Source: an uncultured Bacillota bacterium (GTDB lineage: Bacteria > Bacillota > Clostridia > Peptostreptococcales > Anaerovoracaceae). Taken from it: DNA of 42,159 bases. Below the pieces are notes generated by a model, which saw nothing but the letters and a program-made list of their open reading frames with translations, searched no databases and was not told where the DNA came from. The translations under genes and the position numbers were made by a program. Positions 36,979 to 42,159 of this stretch are shown piece after piece. The stretch spans positions 1,439 through 43,597 of the forward strand of contig CASFAX010000015.1 in NCBI GenBank assembly GCA_949292945.1. The letters run 5' to 3'. Position 1 is the first letter of the stretch, and each line of letters starts with the position of its first letter.

Positions 36979-37003
36979 AGAGCAGGGAAACCTGCTCTTT
37001 TTG
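36979..37003 (+). terminator. Terminator after the kinase gene
   Basis: AGAGCAGG, GAAA loop, CCTGCTCT, then TTTTTG: an 8-bp perfect stem with a tetraloop and T run. Confidence 0.9.
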
Positions 37004-37034
37004 TGTCATAAATTGGGTTTTTAACAGCCGTTAA

Positions 37035-37070
37035 TGACCGTTTATCCCAAAAATCGACCGTTCATCACAT
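37035..37070 (+). promoter_or_regulatory. LytTR-type tandem operator, site 2
   Basis: GACCGTTTATC (37036) and GACCGTTCATC (37056) in direct repeat, 20 bp apart, nearly identical to site 1. The second half-site is again exactly 20 bp before the -35. Confidence 0.75.
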
Positions 37071-37075
37071 CGCTC

Positions 37076-37104
37076 TTGAAAAGGAGAATATTCTGATTTA
37101 TATT
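37076..37104 (+). promoter_or_regulatory. Promoter of the secreted-protein operon
   Basis: TTGAAA (37076-37081), 17 bp, TATATT (37099-37104), placed relative to the operator just as in the two-component operon. Confidence 0.7.
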
Positions 37105-37140
37105 CGAGGTGAGAAGGGGTTCAGCATTAAGGAGGAAGAC

Positions 37141-37881
37141 ATGAAAAGAAGATGCAGGATGGTTTTTACCGCAGCTATGACAATATCACTTATGACGGCC
37201 ACGGCCTTTGCAGAAGAACCGGTAACAAGACATGAGAGGATATGCGACATTGAAACTTTAAGAGCGGCCATAGAAGATGGGAGATTGGACTACGCTAATT
37301 TAAACGATTACGTTTCAGCGGAGACAATTGATACCTTCACAGAAGAGAAAATGATGCTGGCAAATGAGAAGTTGGCAGATGTCAATATAAGTGAGGCGGA
37401 TCTTGCCGATGGATATGAGGAAAGAATAATTAATCTGGGTGATGACAGCTACGTAAAGATTACTCTAAATGACGTGGAAGAAGGAAACGACAGTGGTATA
37501 GAGATTGAACCTGCAGCAAGCACGGCACCGAGCACTACGCTATGGAAAGATTACGGTAACAGAAAGTTCACATCGACATATGAGTTATCAGTTTTAGGAA
37601 GCAAATACAGAATGTCAGTATATAATCACTATACACTGAGTGCAGCAGGAATAAAAGTAAGATATGGGGAAAGCGAAATGGATATGAACGGGATTACTGA
37701 AGCGTACCCAACGGTAGTTATAAGCAAAAATACTGCAGGAGCGGGAAGCAGTGTTTCCATGTACGCAACGTTTAAGATTAAATCAGGCAAATCTGTGAAA
37801 TTAACCAACAGCGTCAGATGCGTCCAGATTGATAAGACTAATGAGAGAGTCAAGGTTACTCAATCGTGGAATGCAAAATAA
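37141..37881 (+). CDS. Secreted protein of unknown function, LytTR target 1
   Basis: A 246-residue protein with a signal peptide (cleavage likely after ATAFA, residue 24). An acidic, helical segment (about 25-120) leads to a beta-rich, Ser/Thr/Lys-rich half (about 130-246, WKDYGNRKFTSTYELSVLGS). There is no membrane anchor, wall-sorting motif or Cys after the signal. I do not recognise the family. AAGGAGG precedes the ATG. It is the first gene behind operator site 2, so it is probably switched by the neighbouring two-component system; an effector such as a bacteriocin-like or signalling protein is conceivable but unproven. Confidence 0.7.
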   Translation: MKRRCRMVFTAAMTISLMTATAFAEEPVTRHERICDIETLRAAIEDGRLDYANLNDYVSAETIDTFTEEKMMLANEKLADVNISEADLADGYEERIINLGDDSYVKITLNDVEEGNDSGIEIEPAASTAPSTTLWKDYGNRKFTSTYELSVLGSKYRMSVYNHYTLSAAGIKVRYGESEMDMNGITEAYPTVVISKNTAGAGSSVSMYATFKIKSGKSVKLTNSVRCVQIDKTNERVKVTQSWNAK

Positions 37882-37983
37882 AATGATCTAAAATTGTAAT
37901 TGACGAAGGGAAGTGGTGATTATGAGGGTACTCAGAGAATAGGTCAAAATTTGAAGGTAAATTTGAGAGAATGGAAGTTGGAG

Positions 37984-38808
37984 ATGAAAAAGAGCTTTAA
38001 AGTCATAATATCAATGACACTGACAATGTGTCTGGTTGTTTCGCAAGGTAGTGCAGTATTCGCGATTACAGCTAAAAACCAGACTGCAAATACTGTTACA
38101 GAAGATGAAGTATGGTATACAGATGAGGCTTTACTTGCGAGATTAGGCCATTCAAATGTGAAAGAAATGGACGGGACTTTGGAGCCAAGGTATCTTTTGG
38201 ATGACAAAACCGAGGTGACAATACTGGAAAATACACCGAGCCACGTTGAATTAAAGTTTAACGAAAAGGGAAATGTGGATATTCTTTCTCTTAGCAGCGA
38301 TAATAGGGCCTATTTAAACGGGAAAGAAATTAAGGTTACAGATAGCGCTGGTAACAGGGTTCCGATTTCACTTTTTTCTGATGAAGTTACTGTTGAACCT
38401 AAAGCTGGATTCTCGACATATTTTACATCAAGGTGTCCATACGGATCCGCAGGTGATTATACAAATAAATATGACACGGCGTCAGATGGCGATATACAAT
38501 TGACAAAAAAAATTAAAGATTATGGAACGAAAGAATTCATTTCATTTATATGTGCATTTTTCGGTGCTGCATCTACCCTTTCTGAAAAAGTGATGAATGT
38601 ATTATATGATTGGTTAAAAACAACTGACCCGCAGACGGACGCGTTATCATATTCAGCTACAATATGGACGCATAAAAGTTATAAGAGCGGATATATCCCA
38701 TCGCTGTTCACTTTCGTGTATAAATGGAATCTGAAGTTGTATTCAAAAGAAGACTTTAATGGAAGTGTTAAGTCTCAGGTTGTTTATAAATGCAAACTGA
38801 CTGTGTAA
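37984..38808 (+). CDS. Secreted protein of unknown function, LytTR target 2
   Basis: A 274-residue protein with a signal peptide (about 27 residues, ending SAVFA). ATG 37984 is chosen because it places the signal at the N-terminus; the frame is open from 37900. The middle is mixed, and a hydrophobic segment (about 190-212, FISFICAFFGAASTLSEKV) could insert in a membrane or be buried. The C-terminus is Lys/Tyr-rich. It has no recognisable domain. It follows the previous secreted gene by about 100 bp without an obvious terminator, so it probably shares its transcript, and it ends at a strong terminator. Confidence 0.65.
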   Translation: MKKSFKVIISMTLTMCLVVSQGSAVFAITAKNQTANTVTEDEVWYTDEALLARLGHSNVKEMDGTLEPRYLLDDKTEVTILENTPSHVELKFNEKGNVDILSLSSDNRAYLNGKEIKVTDSAGNRVPISLFSDEVTVEPKAGFSTYFTSRCPYGSAGDYTNKYDTASDGDIQLTKKIKDYGTKEFISFICAFFGAASTLSEKVMNVLYDWLKTTDPQTDALSYSATIWTHKSYKSGYIPSLFTFVYKWNLKLYSKEDFNGSVKSQVVYKCKLTV

Positions 38809-38838
38809 TTGGGTGCAGAACGATTTTTAAAATCATGG

Positions 38839-38870
38839 CCGCTGCAGGTTTATCCTGTAGCGGTTTATGG
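38839..38870 (+). terminator. Terminator after the secreted-protein operon
   Basis: CCGCTGCAGG and CCTGTAGCGG form a 10-bp stem with one G-T pair and a 5-nt loop, followed by TTTAT. Confidence 0.85.
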
Positions 38871-38895
38871 GTGGATACGATTATTTAAATACATA

Positions 38896-38924
38896 TTGCA
38901 AAATTCAAAATAAACATTTATACT
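38896..38924 (+). promoter_or_regulatory. Promoter for the membrane-protein cassette
   Basis: TTGCAA (38896-38901), 17 bp, TATACT (38919-38924). The start point is close to the shared 28-bp leader at 38930. Confidence 0.65.
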
Positions 38925-38929
38925 TAATG

Positions 38930-38957
38930 TAACCTGATACATGCATTTAAAAGGAGG
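38930..38957 (+). repeat. 28-bp leader box, copy 1
   Basis: Begins TAACCTGATA and ends AAAAGGAGG, including the ribosome binding site. It differs from copy 2 (39902-39929) at only two positions and marks the start of each half of a duplicated cassette. Confidence 0.8.
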
Positions 38958-38964
38958 GATTGGA

Positions 38965-39336
38965 ATGACTAATAAAAAGAAAAAGAAATGGCTTATTGCA
39001 GCTGCGATAATCGCGGGAATCATCATTTTTTTAAACATACCTATCGTGTCAGATGTTATTGCAGTAGGGCGCGTCGGGATGCTGTATGATGTTGTGGACG
39101 TGAGTAAAGCTGACTATGATGGAGAGTCAAGATATCTGTTTGTCTTTGACAAAATAGAAGGATATGAAAAATATGAACCGACGTTTTGCTATGTTACGGA
39201 GAATAACATATTTCGCTCGACCGTTTGGATTGTAGAACCTGCAACGGGCATCGCGCAATACTATACGAAACCTACCATAGGACATCCGTACATAGGTGAA
39301 ACAGTTCATTTTACCCCGGGTGAGATACCGGGATGA
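38965..39336 (+). CDS. Small single-pass membrane protein, unknown
   Basis: A 123-residue protein with a Lys-rich start (MTNKKKKKW) and one membrane segment (about 9-33). The rest (about 35-123) would be outside the cell and has one Cys. AAGGAGGG fixes ATG 38965. It is followed by the four-helix membrane gene 16 bp on. No family recognised. Confidence 0.65.
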   Translation: MTNKKKKKWLIAAAIIAGIIIFLNIPIVSDVIAVGRVGMLYDVVDVSKADYDGESRYLFVFDKIEGYEKYEPTFCYVTENNIFRSTVWIVEPATGIAQYYTKPTIGHPYIGETVHFTPGEIPG

Positions 39337-39352
39337 CCAGGAGGTGAAGGAT

Positions 39353-39754
39353 TTGGGAGAGGGTAGCAGGGTAGTAAGATTTTTAAACATCTTAATTTGC
39401 ATTGTTATGGCACTTTTGTACGCAATAATAATGCCGAGATTCGATAGCAACAGATCCGCCGCGATGATTTTTCTAACGGTTATGCTCGTAACAAGTTTTA
39501 TCAGAGAACGAGGTCTTATAAAGCGAGGAAAGGAAAAGGTTGGGGAAGTCAGCAGAATTATTCTTGTCGCCGGACCGTGGGTTACGCTTTTTACAGGCGT
39601 CATAAGTGTTCTGCTGCTGATTAAACAGATGTCAGAAATGGGAGTGGACGGCGCGTTTATTCCTATGTATTACTTTTTCATAGTCATATTGGCCGGATTG
39701 GGGTATTTCTACGTTCTTTACGATGAGAAGGCTCATGAGGGGGAAGAAAAATGA
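39353..39754 (+). CDS. Four-helix membrane protein A, unknown
   Basis: A 133-residue protein starting at TTG 39353 behind AGGAGGTGA. It has four predicted membrane segments and ends in the conserved tail AGLGYFYVLYDEKAHEGEE. It is clearly paralogous to the gene at 39938 (same tail, plus TGVISVLLLIKQ against TGLISLGLTLKQ). The last bases, ATGA, overlap a short frame that is a truncated copy of the 40330 gene. Confidence 0.7.
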   Translation: MGEGSRVVRFLNILICIVMALLYAIIMPRFDSNRSAAMIFLTVMLVTSFIRERGLIKRGKEKVGEVSRIILVAGPWVTLFTGVISVLLLIKQMSEMGVDGAFIPMYYFFIVILAGLGYFYVLYDEKAHEGEEK

Positions 39755-39786
39755 AAGCGAGCAGAACGAAGAAAACAGCGGCATAG
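39751..39786 (+). pseudogene. Truncated copy (11 codons) of the 40330 gene
   Basis: Encodes MKASRTKKTAA and stops; the gene at 40330 begins MKAGRTKKIVIA at the same ATGA overlap with its four-helix gene. The matching position and sequence show a duplicated cassette whose first copy lost this gene. The 39787-39901 interval that follows holds nothing recognisable. Confidence 0.7.
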
Positions 39787-39901
39787 GAGCGTATTCGTTG
39801 CCGAAGTTGTAAAGCTAAGAACAGATAGTAGAGTGGTATAAGAATTTTAAGCTGTGATGATCAGATTGGGAATTTAGCAGCTGAAATATTTTTACCCAAT
39901 A

Positions 39902-39929
39902 TAACCTGATATATGCATTCAAAAGGAGG
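39902..39929 (+). repeat. 28-bp leader box, copy 2
   Basis: Near-identical to 38930-38957, again ending in AAAAGGAGG, 8 bp before ATG 39938. No clear -35/-10 pair lies upstream of this copy. Confidence 0.8.
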
Positions 39930-39937
39930 TGCGGGGT

Positions 39938-40333
39938 ATGCCGAATATGAGCCGAAAGCATCGATTTATTTCTATACTGCTATGTATGGTTATAGCTCTG
40001 TGTAGTGCGATTATATTTCCTACTGCTGATAATAGAGAAAGCGAGATGATATTTCAGACTACATTTTTAACGATGTACTTTGCAGGTGAGATCAGGCTGG
40101 TTATGATAGGCAGAGAAAGTGTGGGAAAATCAGGGAAGACGGTTATGTTCACCGGAACCATAGTGTCATTTTTGACGGGTCTGATTTCTTTGGGACTAAC
40201 TCTTAAGCAGGTCGCCGAAACCGGATACAGCGCGCCAATACCTATATATTATTTTCTCATAGGCACGGTGGCCGGACTGGGGTATTTCTATGTTCTCTAT
40301 GACGAGAAGGTTCACGAGGAGAAGGAGTTATGA
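39938..40333 (+). CDS. Four-helix membrane protein B, unknown
   Basis: A 131-residue paralogue of the 39353 protein with the same four hydrophobic segments and C-terminal AGLGYFYVLYDEKVHEEKE. ATG 39938 follows AAAAGGAGG; an upstream in-frame GTG at 39929 is part of the ribosome binding site. It overlaps the next gene by ATGA. Small paired four-helix proteins of this sort can be immunity or sensor proteins; nothing here proves it. Confidence 0.7.
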   Translation: MPNMSRKHRFISILLCMVIALCSAIIFPTADNRESEMIFQTTFLTMYFAGEIRLVMIGRESVGKSGKTVMFTGTIVSFLTGLISLGLTLKQVAETGYSAPIPIYYFLIGTVAGLGYFYVLYDEKVHEEKEL

Positions 40334-40788
40334 AAGCAGGAAGAACGAAGAAGATAGTTATAGCTGTCGTTATCGCGATTGTTGCGGTTGCGGCAGCTTT
40401 TGTCGCACTTATAGACTGGAAGTGCACCGTGACGTTCAGACCCGGCATAACGGCGGACGAGCTTCGCGAATTTGAGGCGAGAAACGACGTATTCATCCAC
40501 GGAGTTGAAACCGTACACACGGGGAAGGAACAGCCGGAGCCTATCATAGGGCTTGTGACCTTCCGCGGGTATGAGGATCTGCAAAATTCCATAGAGCAGG
40601 TGACGGAGGATGAATCCTGGGGAGAAGGCGTTGAGTTCCAGGGTATAGACGCCGTGTATGTCATGGGAACATACATGGACCTCAGAAAGCTGAAAAATGA
40701 CGAAGCCGTTTACAAAGCGGACATCGTTTTCGATTTTACCTTCGGAACCAATTACGGCGCTTATCCGCTTCCGGACAGGGAATTTTAG
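40330..40788 (+). CDS. Membrane-anchored extracytoplasmic protein, unknown
   Basis: A 152-residue protein with a basic start (MKAGRTKK), one N-terminal membrane anchor (about 9-29) and an extracytoplasmic acidic domain of about 120 residues with a single Cys next to the anchor. Its start overlaps the four-helix gene stop. Its truncated twin is at 39751. No known domain recognised. Confidence 0.7.
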   Translation: MKAGRTKKIVIAVVIAIVAVAAAFVALIDWKCTVTFRPGITADELREFEARNDVFIHGVETVHTGKEQPEPIIGLVTFRGYEDLQNSIEQVTEDESWGEGVEFQGIDAVYVMGTYMDLRKLKNDEAVYKADIVFDFTFGTNYGAYPLPDREF

Positions 40789-40842
40789 AGTGTAGTATTC
40801 CGAAACAAATTGCGTGTACATAGGTGAAGGAGGTGACCGTGG

Positions 40843-41673
40843 ATGAAAAGAAGAAAAGCGATGATATTCGCGGTAGCGGGTCTGCTGGTTTTGCTGACTG
40901 TCCTTGCCGGATGTACCGGGAAATCTGGGGAGACGGAGCCTGAGGACATCGCTGTGCAGATCGACACTGCGGCGCTCACCTACGGTGAGCTTAAGGAGGA
41001 GGCCGCCATTATCGCCCGCATTCAGGTGACAGATGAGTTGGGGGAGGAAAACAGTTATCAGATAACCGACTCCGAGTTGGGAACGGCGGGCGGTTTTTAC
41101 GGAAAACGGACGGCAAAAGTCATAGAGTACTTCAAGGATGAAACCGGGCGGGATGCGCCTGAGATTTCGTTTATCGAACCTGCGGCCGTAATCGATGGGC
41201 AGTATCTGCATATGGACGGTTACGATTCTCTTACAAAAGGTGAAGAGTATGTCGTTTTTCTCAATGACGACACAGTGTCAGGTGACATGAGCGTGATGGG
41301 CGGAAACAACGGCGTAGTTTGTCTTGACGGGGAAAATACGCAGTTTCCGGAGATAGCGAAAAAAGCGATAGCGGAGTTTATAGACAAGGAAAAGCCTGCC
41401 GGTCAGGACTACTTCAACGGCCGGGTTATTGAACTGAAAGATGGCAGCGTTCTGGTAAGCTGCCTGGATGTGACAAGCGGTGAAGTCTTAGAAGGTGACG
41501 AGGTGGAAGTAAGCCTTGATGTGGTGGCAAAACGTGGCGCGCCTAAGCTTGCCGCAGGCGATGAGATAAGAGTAGTCTGCACCGGAGTTCACAGGCATGG
41601 ACAGGAGCTTGTCCAGCTCGATACGGTGTTTGCCATATATCTGCTTGATGAAAAGGGTGAGCCGGTGGCTTAA
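40843..41673 (+). CDS. Lipoprotein with a DUF3221-like C-terminal domain
   Basis: A 276-residue lipoprotein with a signal and lipobox LAGC (lipidated Cys about 24). The middle (about 50-180) is mixed alpha/beta. The C-terminus (about 190-270, FNGRVIELKDGSVLVS to LVQLDTVFAIY) looks like the OB-type fold of DUF3221 proteins. AAGGAGGTGA precedes the ATG. It is the last gene of the cassette region; function unknown. Confidence 0.7.
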   Translation: MKRRKAMIFAVAGLLVLLTVLAGCTGKSGETEPEDIAVQIDTAALTYGELKEEAAIIARIQVTDELGEENSYQITDSELGTAGGFYGKRTAKVIEYFKDETGRDAPEISFIEPAAVIDGQYLHMDGYDSLTKGEEYVVFLNDDTVSGDMSVMGGNNGVVCLDGENTQFPEIAKKAIAEFIDKEKPAGQDYFNGRVIELKDGSVLVSCLDVTSGEVLEGDEVEVSLDVVAKRGAPKLAAGDEIRVVCTGVHRHGQELVQLDTVFAIYLLDEKGEPVA

Positions 41674-41728
41674 TATGGCTTAAAATATATTGAAGCTTAA
41701 GGTGGTGTTCGATACGAAAAAGGCAGTG

Positions 41729-41925
41729 TTCGATGTGAAAGCGGTTTTTCAAAGCTGACATCGAACACTTTTTCTATCTGCGAAGGGTTTTCCGGAGTTC
41801 GCATCGAACTTTTAAGGTCTGAACCGGGGTTCTGCGTTGAAATTGTTCGATGCCAGCGGCGTTTGCAGGCTTTGACATCGAAAAAACGTTCGACCTGGCG
41901 GCAAAAAACGAGCGCCCGAGTCGAA
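41729..41925 (-). repeat. Four-dyad element, copy B (inverted relative to copy A)
   Basis: Dyads start at 41729, 41772, 41846 and 41889 (intervals 43-74-43), each with 8-bp arms and a 21-bp loop: TTCGATGT/ACATCGAA (12 bp when extended to AGTGTTCGATGT), a weak TTCTATCT/GCATCGAA, TTCGATGC/ACATCGAA and TTCGACCT/GAGTCGAA. The reverse complement aligns with copy A along its first half, for example AGGTCGAACG, TTTTCGATGT and CATCGAACAA in order. The rest of 41674-42065 holds only the terminator. Confidence 0.85.
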
Positions 41926-41996
41926 CACAGAAAGCTCCTGATAGTTCACTCATACACCTGACACACATCTGATACATCATATTCCACACATAAAAA

Positions 41997-42032
41997 GACT
42001 GTCCGGCGAAATCAAGCCGGGCAGTCCCTTTT
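41997..42032. terminator. Bidirectional terminator
   Basis: GACTGTCCGGC (41997-42007) pairs with GCCGGGCAGTC (42016-42026), 11 bp with one G-T pair. TTTT follows on the plus strand and TTTTTA on the minus strand, so it can end both the lipoprotein transcript and the minus-strand gene. Confidence 0.85.
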
Positions 42033-42065
42033 AACCCATGTTTTTCAAGTTGGCGATTGGAAAAG

Positions 42066-42159
42066 TTATTTTCTCTTGCAGTCTTTAGGAGTTACGCATG
42101 TTCCGGTAGCTCTTGCAACTACGATTGGCTCTTCGAGGAAGTCTGCTGCGGAAGCGCTG
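42066..42159 (-). CDS. C-terminal fragment of a minus-strand protein
   Basis: The last 30 codons of a gene entering from the right edge: it reads [19 protein letters not shown] and ends KRK at the stop 42066-42068. Codon use resembles the housekeeping genes and a terminator follows. Too little is present to name it. Confidence 0.65.
   Translation of the reverse strand, partial: SASAADFLEEPIVVARATGTCVTPKDCKRK

Noticed and set aside
37922-37942. Six-residue leader peptide (MRVLRE) before the second secreted protein
   Set aside because: Too short to support, with poor ribosome binding site spacing; probably chance.
34818-38940. agr-type quorum-sensing locus
   Set aside because: The regulator and kinase are AgrA/AgrC-like, but no AgrB peptidase or AgrD-type pheromone precursor was found nearby.

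Overview
The window looks like the chromosome of an anaerobic clostridial Firmicute (Bacillota). Support comes from HydE and HydG ([FeFe]-hydrogenase cofactor assembly), the SCIFF ranthipeptide precursor with its radical SAM maturase, the ftsZ / rRNA methylase / pheS / pheT / zapA / mutS2 gene string, strong AGGAGG-type ribosome binding sites and several TTG starts. A lineage near Peptostreptococcales/Anaerovoracaceae is my guess from gene order, not a demonstrated placement. No rRNA or tRNA gene was seen.

Layout. 1-2.5 kb (minus): hydE-hydG, with hydG running off the edge. 2.6-4.8 kb (plus): nadE-murE from a clear sigma-70-type promoter. 4.8-9.5 kb: a GC-rich, transfer-like segment with a small Cys-rich protein and a large secreted beta-helix surface protein, joined to an InlB-repeat/Big2/CWB2 wall-anchoring part. 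The surface gene carries two frameshifts. 9.5-11.2 kb: repeat-rich DNA with an MNT-type nucleotidyltransferase and a 17-residue stump of its HEPN partner. 11.2-26.6 kb: housekeeping block, comprising an ECF transporter S component, an amidohydrolase, ftsZ, a TrmH/SpoU methylase, pheST, zapA, mutS2, DUF523, argS, two radical SAM proteins and a TPR protein. 26.6-31.0 kb: a dyad repeat element, a TOTE-type primase/helicase/PLD gene broken by an internal deletion, and a DUF4143 ATPase. 31.1-33.5 kb: scfA-scfB and an rRNA pseudouridine synthase. 33.5-34.8 kb: a second dyad array and a PD-(D/E)XK-like protein. 34.8-38.8 kb: a LytTR response regulator, its GHKL kinase and two secreted proteins. The TCS operon and the secreted-protein operon each have the same 36-bp tandem operator at the same distance from their promoters. 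38.9-41.7 kb: a partly duplicated cassette of small membrane proteins and a lipoprotein. 41.7-42.2 kb: an inverted copy of the first dyad element, a bidirectional terminator and the 3' end of a minus-strand gene.

The most unusual signal is non-coding. Four kinds of intergenic element carry long-loop inverted repeats arranged in pairs with a 42-43 bp period. The arm sequence is constant within an element and different between elements: TTCGATGT/ACATCGAA, TTGGTT/AACCAA, GTTAAG/CTTAAC, and more weakly GTACTCG/CGAGTAC. The best family occurs twice, in inverted orientation, at 26.66 and 41.73 kb with identical internal spacing (43-74-43). I do not recognise this as a described repeat class. A second candidate system is the LytTR two-component pair with its duplicated operator and two unrecognised secreted targets.
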